64,000 nt of DNA from assembly GCF_001418015.1 (NCBI RefSeq), contig NZ_LIQG01000017.1:124001-188000 (forward strand), in the 5' to 3' direction. The first letter of the stretch is position 1. Every line of letters starts with the position of its first letter. Made by a program: the position numbers and the translations under genes. The notes beneath the pieces were generated by a model. That model searched no databases, had not been told where the DNA came from, and worked only from the letters and a program-made list of their open reading frames with translations. Shown one piece after another: positions 44,298 through 53,500 of this stretch. This DNA is from Lacinutrix mariniflava. Lineage in GTDB: Bacteria; Bacteroidota; Bacteroidia; Flavobacteriales; Flavobacteriaceae.

Positions 44298-44453
44298 TTA
44301 TTTAATTACTTGTAAAGCCCATACTATTAATAAAAATCCTACACCTGTTAAAGCTGGAGCTGGAATTTTCATTATAACACCAATACCAAGCATCGCTATT
44401 GCTGTTAAAGCAAGTAGAACACTAATTATATTTAATTTCTTTTTTCTTGTCAT
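44298..44453 (-). CDS. 51-residue membrane protein in copper operon
   Basis: A short ORF from ATG 44453 encodes a basic start (MTRKKKLN) and two hydrophobic segments (IISVLLALTAIAMLGIGVI and a second starting LTGVGFLLIVWAL). It lies between the CusB and HMA lipoprotein genes on the same strand and is spaced like a member of the operon. I cannot assign a function. It may be a small accessory subunit of the pump. Confidence 0.7.
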   Translation of the reverse strand: MTRKKKLNIISVLLALTAIAMLGIGVIMKIPAPALTGVGFLLIVWALQVIK

Positions 44454-44478
44454 CCTATATTCGTTTTTAATGTTATTA

Positions 44479-44504
44479 TTAATTAATTAATTAATTAATT
44501 AATT
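44479..44504. repeat. AATT tetranucleotide tract over cusB stop
   Basis: About six units of AATT run through the stop codon of the CusB gene (TAA at 44495-44497). Gain or loss of a unit would change the 3' spacer and could alter the last codons. Confidence 0.8.
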
Positions 44505-46207
44505 TCTTCAATGATGCTACCGCAGGTCATCATTGTCTCTCCATAATACGGATTTCGGATATCTTTTTCCGTACTCAACCACATAGCACCATTATTATTG
44601 TTTGCCATTGGGCATTTTTGAACATATAATGTGGTATTGAAATCCTCTATATTCATAACGATTACTACAATATTTTCATTGAGTATAACAAAATGTTCTC
44701 GTTGGTTTTCTATTTCTTTAGTTTCGGAAATAACCTTTAGCATCGCTAAAATTTTATTAAAATGGGCTAACTCCATTTTACCTAAACTTGTGATATTTAA
44801 ATTTTGTGCTTTCTGATGCATAGTAGCAGCAAAACCAGAAACGGTATTCCCATCGCTTGCAATAAAAGCATCTTTCATATTCAGGTAAATAGAAAGTGTT
44901 TCTTTAAATTCTTTATGAAAATGAACAGGGAATGTCATTTTCATTGATTCCATACTTGGTTTGGATTCTGAGGTATCTGCTCTATTCATCATCGATTTTT
45001 TGCCTTGCAATTGTGCAGCTGCATCAACCGTGAAAGTTCCATTTGTTACAATTTCATCACCATTGTTTAAACCTTCTAAAACTTGATAATTATTATTTAT
45101 TCGATTGCCTAATGTAATTTCTCTCATTTCAAAAATAGATTCATTTGCATTTGCTTTTATATACACTACAGAGCGCTTTCCTGTCCACAAAATAGCCGAC
45201 GCTGGAATTATTAATACCTTTTCTTTATTTGAAGAAACAATACCTTTAATTTTTCCTTCAACAAACATTCCTGGTTTAAAAAGTTCATTTTTATTATTTA
45301 AAACTACCCTTAATTTTACAGTTCTTGTTTGTGTGTTTAAAATTGGGTCTATAAAATCGACCTTTCCTTTAAATGATTTATCAGGATAAGCGTTAGTTGT
45401 TACCACAATATCTTGGCCTTTTTTAAATTGGCTTATTTGATTTTCATAAACATCAAAATTTGCCCAAACCGAATTTAGATTAGATACTTTAAAAATTGGT
45501 TTTCCATCCATGATATGAGATCCTTTATTTATCGTGATTTCGGTAACAACACCTGATACATGTGAGAAAATGGTGAAACTATTTTTTACCTGTCCTGTTT
45601 GCTCGACTTGATCTAATTGTGTCCCATGAATCCTCCAATTTTTAAATTTATTCCTAACCGCAGTATACAATTGTGGCTGTGATGCTTTTAACTTATAGGC
45701 TGTAATTAGTTCTTGCTGTGCAGCAATTAAATCTGGCGAATATATTTGAGCAATTGCTTGTCCTTTTGTAACGCGTTCTCCTAACGAGTTTATGTACAAT
45801 TTTTCTATTCTACCATCAAAATGTGCTGGCATGGTAGCAGTTTCATTCTCATTTTCTGTAATTTTTCCTGATAAAACAAAACCTGTATCAACATCAGAAC
45901 TATTTTCTCCTACGATTGTGGTTTGTATGTTGGCTAATGCCATCGCGTTTTCTGAAAGCTTAAATTGATCTGCCATCAAACCTTCTGCACTACTTTCTGC
46001 CGGAATTAAATCCATTCCACAAATAGGACAGTCGCCTGCTTCTGATTGCATAATTTGTGGATGCATGGAGCAGGTCCACATTTGGTTTGTTTCTGCTACA
46101 GCATCGTGCTTGTGTATTTCTTCTGTATTTGAATTCCCTCCAAAAAGCATCCAGCCTAAAAGTAGTCCAAGAGCTATTAAACCTATATAAACACTATATT
46201 TTTTCAT
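44495..46207 (-). CDS. cusB: RND efflux periplasmic adaptor (CusB-like) with metal-binding modules
   Basis: This 570-residue membrane-fusion protein has an N-terminal membrane anchor. A heavy-metal-binding module follows (WTCSMHPQIMQSEAGDCPIC, about residues 44-63, continuing GMDLIP). The adaptor core has a barrel-sandwich hybrid, coiled-coil hairpin and beta barrel (about 100-400). A C-terminal DUF3347-like domain (about 430-570) ends with CPMANNNNGAMWLS and a second cysteine in MMTCGS. It links CusA to TolC. The extra Cys/Met-rich ends point to copper or silver as cargo. Confidence 0.92.
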   Translation of the reverse strand: MKKYSVYIGLIALGLLLGWMLFGGNSNTEEIHKHDAVAETNQMWTCSMHPQIMQSEAGDCPICGMDLIPAESSAEGLMADQFKLSENAMALANIQTTIVGENSSDVDTGFVLSGKITENENETATMPAHFDGRIEKLYINSLGERVTKGQAIAQIYSPDLIAAQQELITAYKLKASQPQLYTAVRNKFKNWRIHGTQLDQVEQTGQVKNSFTIFSHVSGVVTEITINKGSHIMDGKPIFKVSNLNSVWANFDVYENQISQFKKGQDIVVTTNAYPDKSFKGKVDFIDPILNTQTRTVKLRVVLNNKNELFKPGMFVEGKIKGIVSSNKEKVLIIPASAILWTGKRSVVYIKANANESIFEMREITLGNRINNNYQVLEGLNNGDEIVTNGTFTVDAAAQLQGKKSMMNRADTSESKPSMESMKMTFPVHFHKEFKETLSIYLNMKDAFIASDGNTVSGFAATMHQKAQNLNITSLGKMELAHFNKILAMLKVISETKEIENQREHFVILNENIVVIVMNIEDFNTTLYVQKCPMANNNNGAMWLSTEKDIRNPYYGETMMTCGSIIEEIN

Positions 46208-46284
46208 AAGTTTCTATGTTTTTTTAAACCTACAAGGAAGCTTCCTTTGTCAGCAATACCTTGCAGGTTAATTTATCTTATAAT

Positions 46285-48783
46285 TTATATTTTAATATTT
46301 CTTAAACGTAAAGCATTTGCAATTACTGTAACCGAACTAAAGCTCATAGCCAAAGCAGCAATCATAGGAGATAACAAAATTCCGAAAAAAGGAAACAAAA
46401 CTCCTGCTGCAATTGGTATGCCTAATGTGTTATAAAACAGCGCGAAAAATAAGTTTTGTTTAATATTTTTCATAACAGCTTCACTTAAATGCTGCGCTTT
46501 TACAATACCATGTAAATCTCCTTTTACCAAAGTAATCATAGCACTTTCAATTGCTACATCTGTACCCGTTCCCATGGCAATACCAACATCACTTTTAGCC
46601 AATGCAGGCGCGTCATTAATTCCGTCTCCAGCCATCGCAACTACTTTTCCCTGCTCTTGTAATTTGGTTACTTCTTGCAATTTATTTTCGGGTAACATAC
46701 TTGCTTTAAAATCGGCAAGATTCAATTCGGTAGCTACAGCTTGTGCGGTATCAAAATTATCTCCCGTTAACATTATTACCGAAACGCCTCTATCTTGAAG
46801 CGCTTTTATTGCTTTTGCGCTTGTTGCTTTAATTTTATCACCAATAACCACATAACCAACAACTTTTTTATCTACTGATAAAAAGGAAACCGTCTTCCCT
46901 TGTTTCTGATACGTTTTAGCTTCTTGCTCCATTTTAGGGGTGATTTCAGCATTTACATAATTCATCATTTTAGGATTTCCTAAAGCTACTTTTTTACTGT
47001 TGATAGTCGCTTCCACACCTTTTCCTGTAACAGCACTAAATTCTTCCGATTTTAAAACTTCCGTGTTTTGCTCTTCACCATATTTTACAGTAGCTTCGGC
47101 TAAAGGATGTTCACTATTTTTATTTAAAGACACAATGTATTGCAACACTGCTGCATCACTTAAAATAGCATTAAACGCAGCCGCTTTTTCTACGGTTGGT
47201 TTTCCTTCGGTAATAGTTCCTGTTTTATCAATAATTAAAGTATCTACTTTAGCCATTCGTTCTAAAGCTTCTGCATTTTTAACTAAGACACCATTTTGAG
47301 CTCCTTTACCAACACCAACCATTATAGACATTGGCGTTGCTAAACCTAATGCACAAGGACACGCAATAATCAATACGGCAATGGCATTTACAAAAGCATA
47401 TACATACACAGGTTCAGGTCCATAAATAGCCCAAACGGCAAATGTTATTAAAGAAATAAGCACCACCACAGGCACAAAATAACCAGAAACTTTGTCTGCT
47501 AAATTCTGAATTGGAGCGCGACTTCTACTAGCATCATTTACCATTTTAATAATTTGAGAGAGTAACGTATCGCTACCAATTTTCTCTGCTTTCATTAAAA
47601 AAACTTGATTGCCATTAATAGTACCTCCGCTTACTTTATCGCCTTTAGATCTGTCTACCGGAAGCGGTTCTCCAGAAATCATCGATTCATCAATCGTTGT
47701 ATTTCCTTCAGTTATAATACCATCTACAGGAATTTTATCACCAGGTTTTACTTTTAAAACATCATGTAATTCAATTTTATCAATAGTAACTTCTACATCT
47801 TCTCCGTTTACTATTTTTATCGCTTTATTAGGTGCTAATTTTAAGAGTTCTTTTACGGCTGAATTCGTTTTTCCATGTGCACGCGCTTCTAATAATTGCC
47901 CTAAAAGCACCAATGTTAAAATAACAGTTGCCGCTTCAAAATAAACATGCACAGCGCCTGATTCCGTTTTAAATTGAGCAGGAAAAACATCTGGAAAAAA
48001 TAGTCCGAATACCGAAAATAACCAAGAGACACCTGCACCAATCCCTATAAGTGTAAACATATTTAAATTCCATGTTTTTATACTTCTATAGGCACGCTCA
48101 AAGAACATCCAAGTGGCATAAAAAACAACCGGAATAGACAGTGCTAACTGAACCCAATTCCACTGTTTTTGCTCCAAAATTGTATATAATGGATTGTTTG
48201 GAATCATTTCGCTCATGGCAATTAAAAATATTGGCAAGGTAAAAGCGACTGCAATCCAAAACTTTTTTACAATCTTTTTATATGTTTTTTCTTCTGATGA
48301 AAGATCTGGTTTCATAGGCACTAAATCCATTCCGCAAATAGGGCAGTCTCCAGGTTCATCTTTTACAACTTCAGGATGCATTGGGCAAGTCCACTGTTCT
48401 GCTGTATTAATAGATAGATTTTGTTCTTCTACTAAATCCATTCCACAGACAGGACAATCTCTTGCCTTATCGTACGTTTTATCGTCTTCGCAATGCATCG
48501 GACAATAAAATGTACCTGTGCCTTTTCCTTTCGGAAGCTCTTTTTTTACTTCTTTTATATGATGATGTTCTCCCGGTTTATGAATACTATAGCGGCCACC
48601 ATCATTTTTTAAAGCTTCTTGGAAGGTTTCTAATGAAATATGAGATTCCATTTCTATTGTAGCTTCTGCTTTTTCTAAATTAACTGTAGCTTTAGAAACA
48701 CCTTTAACTTTAGAAAGTGTTTCTTCTACGTGTCCACGACAACCGTTACAAGTCATTCCGTGTATGTGATATGTATGTTTCAT
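46285..48783 (-). CDS. copA: Copper-translocating P1B-type ATPase
   Basis: This 832-residue ATPase pumps Cu+ from the cytosol. Domains in order are HMA (MTCNGCRGHVEE), two heavy-metal-binding modules (FYCPMHCEDD... and WTCPMHPEVVKDEPGDCPIC), then the membrane core with CPC in IACPCALGLATP. DKTGTITEGKP holds the phosphorylated aspartate, SEHPLAEA the nucleotide-site histidine and GDGINDAPALAKSDVG the hinge. The start overlaps the TolC stop region at one base. It complements the RND pump, which removes periplasmic copper. Confidence 0.96.
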   Translation of the reverse strand: MKHTYHIHGMTCNGCRGHVEETLSKVKGVSKATVNLEKAEATIEMESHISLETFQEALKNDGGRYSIHKPGEHHHIKEVKKELPKGKGTGTFYCPMHCEDDKTYDKARDCPVCGMDLVEEQNLSINTAEQWTCPMHPEVVKDEPGDCPICGMDLVPMKPDLSSEEKTYKKIVKKFWIAVAFTLPIFLIAMSEMIPNNPLYTILEQKQWNWVQLALSIPVVFYATWMFFERAYRSIKTWNLNMFTLIGIGAGVSWLFSVFGLFFPDVFPAQFKTESGAVHVYFEAATVILTLVLLGQLLEARAHGKTNSAVKELLKLAPNKAIKIVNGEDVEVTIDKIELHDVLKVKPGDKIPVDGIITEGNTTIDESMISGEPLPVDRSKGDKVSGGTINGNQVFLMKAEKIGSDTLLSQIIKMVNDASRSRAPIQNLADKVSGYFVPVVVLISLITFAVWAIYGPEPVYVYAFVNAIAVLIIACPCALGLATPMSIMVGVGKGAQNGVLVKNAEALERMAKVDTLIIDKTGTITEGKPTVEKAAAFNAILSDAAVLQYIVSLNKNSEHPLAEATVKYGEEQNTEVLKSEEFSAVTGKGVEATINSKKVALGNPKMMNYVNAEITPKMEQEAKTYQKQGKTVSFLSVDKKVVGYVVIGDKIKATSAKAIKALQDRGVSVIMLTGDNFDTAQAVATELNLADFKASMLPENKLQEVTKLQEQGKVVAMAGDGINDAPALAKSDVGIAMGTGTDVAIESAMITLVKGDLHGIVKAQHLSEAVMKNIKQNLFFALFYNTLGIPIAAGVLFPFFGILLSPMIAALAMSFSSVTVIANALRLRNIKI

Positions 48784-50069
48784 TATTTCTGCGTTAAATA
48801 ATTAATATTTGTTGTTTGTAAATAATATGTTTTAATCGATTCAATCTGATTCATTTGAAACTTTAATTGTAGTTCCTGAATATCCAAAACATCATTAAAA
48901 TCAATTGTTCCTGTTTCATAGCTTTTTACTAAAATAGTTTCTGCGTCTTTAGCTTGTTGTAAATTTTTAACCTGTGTATTATAACTAATTCTTGCAGAAA
49001 TCCGGTCGTTTACAGCCTTGTCTAAAAGCGTTTCTAAGCTATTGAAGCGTTCTTGTTTTTGAGACTCAATCTCTTGTTGTTTCAACTCGTTTTGCTTGGT
49101 TTGTGATTTGTATTTTTTATTGAATATTGGAATAGAAACCGATACCATTGGCATAACTATATCTTTTCCATTATCGCTAAAACTCATGTCTGGTCTTTTT
49201 TCAATATTAACATAATCTAGACCAAAACCAATCAGCGGACTGCTTTCTTTCTGATTCAATAACTCCGATTTTTCTACAGATTGATACAGTTTATCATATT
49301 TCAATAATTCTGGATGTAATTCTAAATTTTTAGTAGTGATTTCAAAATCTTCCGAAGGTAAGTTTAACTCATTTAGAACCTTTACAGCAATAGCTTTCTC
49401 ACGGTTTAAGAGCTTATTAAATTTTGTTTGCTCAGCAAGAAATTGCTGTCCTAATACTTCCAATAATTGCTGCATTTCATTCTCTCTCATTTGTAAACGC
49501 AATACATCTACCGCTGATGCTTTGCCAACTTCTACAGAGGTTAATGCTAATGTTTCATAGGTGTCCAGTAGTTTTATGTTTTCAACTAAAACAGTTTGTT
49601 TTGCGGTATTAGCATACAAATTATAATACGATTGAGAAACCGAAGCCATTAATTTTCGTTTAGCAATAACAATGTCTTCATATTTTGCATCTGCCAAGGC
49701 ATTTACATAATTTTCTCTTGCCGAAATAGTATTAAACCAAGGTAACATTTGTTTTGCAGAGACTTTAAAACGTTGTGGTCCTGTTCGGGTTTCTGGTTCA
49801 CTTACAAAATAACCAACAGCAAATTCTGTGTTAGGCAACGTGTTTACTTCATTCACTTTTTCTGAAGCAATGTTATATTGCAACTCGAATTTCTGAATTT
49901 CAGGACTATTTTCTAAAGCCTTATTAATGTAAGTTTCTAGTTCTTGACCATTAACAAAGTGAATAGTGAAAAGTGAAAAACTAAAAATAACGATCCTCTT
50001 TATATTAAAATGGACTGATAAAAAATTAAAAATCTTGAAAGGCGATATTTTTTTTAAATGCTTTTTCAT
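48783..50069 (-). CDS. TolC-family outer-membrane efflux protein of copper operon
   Basis: This 428-residue TolC-like protein with the usual two coiled-coil/barrel repeats forms the outer-membrane exit of the RND pump. The N-terminal export signal is unusual: residues FSFSLFTIHF in its hydrophobic core are encoded by AGTGAAA heptad repeats (49956-49988). The 5' end overlaps the stop of the four-helix-bundle gene (TAATG). Confidence 0.88.
   Translation of the reverse strand: MKKHLKKISPFKIFNFLSVHFNIKRIVIFSFSLFTIHFVNGQELETYINKALENSPEIQKFELQYNIASEKVNEVNTLPNTEFAVGYFVSEPETRTGPQRFKVSAKQMLPWFNTISARENYVNALADAKYEDIVIAKRKLMASVSQSYYNLYANTAKQTVLVENIKLLDTYETLALTSVEVGKASAVDVLRLQMRENEMQQLLEVLGQQFLAEQTKFNKLLNREKAIAVKVLNELNLPSEDFEITTKNLELHPELLKYDKLYQSVEKSELLNQKESSPLIGFGLDYVNIEKRPDMSFSDNGKDIVMPMVSVSIPIFNKKYKSQTKQNELKQQEIESQKQERFNSLETLLDKAVNDRISARISYNTQVKNLQQAKDAETILVKSYETGTIDFNDVLDIQELQLKFQMNQIESIKTYYLQTTNINYLTQK
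49956..49988. repeat. AGTGAAA heptad repeat inside TolC signal peptide
   Basis: AAAGTGAATAGTGAAAAGTG and following A-rich sequence repeat a 7-bp unit, read on the minus strand as codons of the signal peptide. Similar heptads are at 50438-50528, 52534-52568 and 53004-53040. Confidence 0.65.
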
Positions 50070-50422
50070 TATAATTTAGATTTTGCTGTTTTTATAGAAC
50101 TCACTAACATAGCGACCAATTCTTTATTCAAATTATAATGAATTTTATATTGTTGGATATCAATATAATTGGTGTCTTTTAATAAATCTATCCAATACAA
50201 TGTCTCATTTGCTTCTTTTAGAGAAATGCTCATTTTGTGAATAAAATCTGCTTTACTCTGAGCAAATTCTGCTTCACGAATTAACGCACCAACAGCTGTT
50301 CCACTTCTTAAAAGTTGTTTACTTAAAACATATTCCTTTTTTTCTGTAACTAATAATTGAGATAACTTCACAATTAAAATAGCAAAGGCATAACTTTTAT
50401 CTTTTAATATACTTTTTCCCAT
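50069..50422 (-). CDS. Four-helix-bundle (S23/IVP-type) protein
   Basis: This 117-residue protein has the hallmark YVLSKQLLRSGTAVGALIREAEFAQS followed by FIHKMSISLKEANETLYWIDLL. The family is known from insertions in 23S rRNA genes and as scattered single genes; its role is unclear. Its position between cusA and the tolC-like gene, overlapping the latter by one base, is unexpected. It is probably an insertion into the operon that preserved cotranscription. Confidence 0.88.
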   Translation of the reverse strand: MGKSILKDKSYAFAILIVKLSQLLVTEKKEYVLSKQLLRSGTAVGALIREAEFAQSKADFIHKMSISLKEANETLYWIDLLKDTNYIDIQQYKIHYNLNKELVAMLVSSIKTAKSKL

Positions 50423-50437
50423 GATTTTATATTTTTA

Positions 50438-50528
50438 GTTATTCACTTTAAACTTTAAACTTTTAACTTTTAACTTATAACTTATAACTTTTAACTTTTA
50501 ACTTATAACTTTTAGTTTTTCACTCTTT
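50438..50528. repeat. Heptad repeat array between cusA and four-helix-bundle gene
   Basis: About a dozen copies of a 7-bp unit (AACTTTT/AACTTAT and variants; AAGTTAAA on the other strand) fill the spacer and reach the last codons of cusA. The phase is regular over about 80 bp. Confidence 0.85.
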
Positions 50529-53500
50529 TAAGTTTCATCTCTTCTCTCCAGCTATATAAAACCGGAACAATAAAGTAAGAAGTGATATCAATCACCATTC
50601 CTCCAAAAATTGGAATTGCCATCGGAATCATAATATCGCTTCCTTTTCCTGTGGATGTTAAAACAGGTAACAAAGCTAAAATGGTAGTAACCGTCGTCAT
50701 TAAACAAGGACGAATTCGTTTTTTAGCAGCTTCTAATGCAGAAGCTCTAATGCTCATTTTATCCGCAGGTTTTTCACGATCAAAAGTTTGTGTAAGATAA
50801 GTTGCCATTACAACACCATCGTCTGTTGCAATTCCGAATAATGCAATAAAACCAACCCAAACAGCCACACTTAAATTGATGGTTTTCATATTGAAAAGAT
50901 ACCGCATATTCTCACCAAAGAAACTAAAATTGAAAAACCAATCTTGTCCGTATAACCAAATCATAATAAAACCACCAGCAAAAGCCACTGCAATTCCGGT
51001 AAACACCATTAATGATGTAGTCACTGATTTAAATTGAAAGTACAAGATTAAAAAGATGATAGCCAGCGCCAAAGGCACCACAACAGCCAATGTTTTTTCT
51101 GCTCGTAATTGATTTTCATACGTTCCTGTAAACTTATAACTGATTCCTTTAGGAACAATTAATGCTCCTGAATCTATTTTCTGCTGAAATAACGCTTGTG
51201 CATTTTCTACCACAGCTACTTCTGCAAAACCGTCAATTTTATCAAACAAAACATATCCAACTAAAAAGGTGTCTTCACTTTTAATTACCTGCGGACCTTG
51301 TTCATAACGAATCGTTGCCAATTCACTTAAAGGCACAGGACTCCCTTTTTCTACAGGAATATAAATGTCTTTAATGTCTTCTGGATTGCCACGTAATTCT
51401 CTTGGGTAACGTACACGAACTCCATATCGTTCTCGCCCTTCCACAGTTTGTGTTAAGGACATACCACCAATTGCAACTTTTAGCACACTCTGTACATCTT
51501 CGATTGAAATTCCATATCGTGCTATTTTTTCTCTATCAATATCAATCAATAAATACGGTTTACCAACAATTCTATCGGCAAAAACAGCTTCTACTTTAAC
51601 GCCTTCCGCTTGTTTTAAAAGACTTTCGAGTTCTAGTCCAAAAGCTTCAATTTGTTTTAAATCTTGTCCTTTTACTTTAATTCCCATAGGTGCACGCATA
51701 CCTGTTTGTAGCATGACTAAGCGGGTTTCTATAGGCTGTAATTTAGGTGCAGATGTAACGCCTGGTAATTTGGTGACTTTTATAATTTCTTTCCAAATAT
51801 CATCTGGATTCTTAATTTCTGATCGCCAGTTTCGGTAGAATTCTCCGTCGCTGTCTTCGATAAGTTGGTTTGCTTTAATTGATGTGCCTGAAGTAACAAA
51901 ACGTTTTGCGTCGTTATTATGGTCTATATGAGATTCCTCGTCACTCGTTCTTTGCGCTGTCGGAATGACATTCGTTTTCAATTCAAACAAACCATCGGCA
52001 TTTATTTTATAACGCTGTCTTTTTCCTTCGGAATTACGCATGTATTCAGATTTATACTGAATCATGTTTTCGTACATCGATAAAGGAGCTGGATCTAAAG
52101 CAGATTCTGTTCTACCAGATTTACCTACTACCGTTTCAATTTCGGGAATGGTAGCAACTGCCATATCTAATTGCTGCAACACACGTTTGTTTTCTTCAAC
52201 TCCAGAGTGTGGTAACGATGTTGGCATCAGTAGAAAAGATCCTTCATTTAAAGAAGGCATAAATTCTTTTCCGGTGTTGTTCATAATCCAAAATCCAGAA
52301 ACAAGAACGGTGATTGGAACTATTAAAAACAACATCTTATTCGCTAAAGCCCATTGTAAAATTTGTCCGTAATATTTTCTAAAAATAGAGAACAATCCTA
52401 AAATTCCGAAGCAAATAATAGCCACAAAAATTAAGTTGATAAAAATACTACGATTAAAACCTAAAGGTCTCCAATATTCAGCCAATAGAAATACAATTGC
52501 TGCCGAAGAGATAATGATATTTACAAGATTTTTTGAAAGTGAAAAATGAAAAGTGAAAAGCGAAAAATTTATTTCAGTTTTATTAAAATACAAACTCAAA
52601 AAAGACACAATTCCGAAAGCTACTACTATAAGACCTAACCAATAACCGCTTATTACAATTGCAAGTCCGGCAAGAATTAAAACACCACTTACAATGTATT
52701 TAAACGATTTTTTTAGCGTTGTTTTACGGAATAAGAAAGCTGCCAAAGGTGGAATTATAAACAAAGCAATCACTAAAGAAGCAGATAATGCCATTGTTTT
52801 TGTAAAGGCCAAAGGTCTAAACAACTTCCCTTCTGCACCCACCATCGTAAATACAGGAACAAAACTAATAATGGTTGTTAAAACCGCTGTTAATATGGCT
52901 CCGGATACTTCCGCGGTAGCGTTATAAATAATTTCGTTTATGGAAAGCTTGTTAGTTTGATGAGATTCCTCATCGCTCGTGTCTTGCTCTGTCGGAATGA
53001 TATTTTCACTTTTCACTATTAACTTTTCACTCTTCACTTCATCCTCATCAATATGGCGAATCATATTTTCGGCAAGTATGACGCCAACATCTACCATAGT
53101 TCCAATAGCAATTGCAATACCCGAAAGTGCCACAATATTTGCATCAACATTGAATAGTTTCATTGCCACAAACACCATTAAAATAGCAACCGGTAACAAT
53201 CCTGAAATTAAAATAGAGGCTCTTAAATTAAAAACCATTATAATAATTACTAAAATGGTAATTAAAATCTCTAGAGTTAATGCTTCTGTAAGTGTGTCTA
53301 AGGTTTCTACAATTAATTCTGAACGATCGTAAAAAGGAACCACTGTTAGTTGAGATGTTCGTCCGTCTGCCAATACCTTAGTAGGCAAACCGCCTTTTAG
53401 TTCCGCTATTTTTTCTTTTACATTTGTAATTACTTCCATAGGATTTGCTCCATATCTAGCAACTACAACACCACCAACAACTTCTGCGCCTTCTTTATCT

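Noticed and set aside
47000-48508. Several plus-strand ORFs of 90-110 residues opposite copA
   Set aside because: They lie wholly inside the copper ATPase gene, whose motifs are intact, and show no family features.
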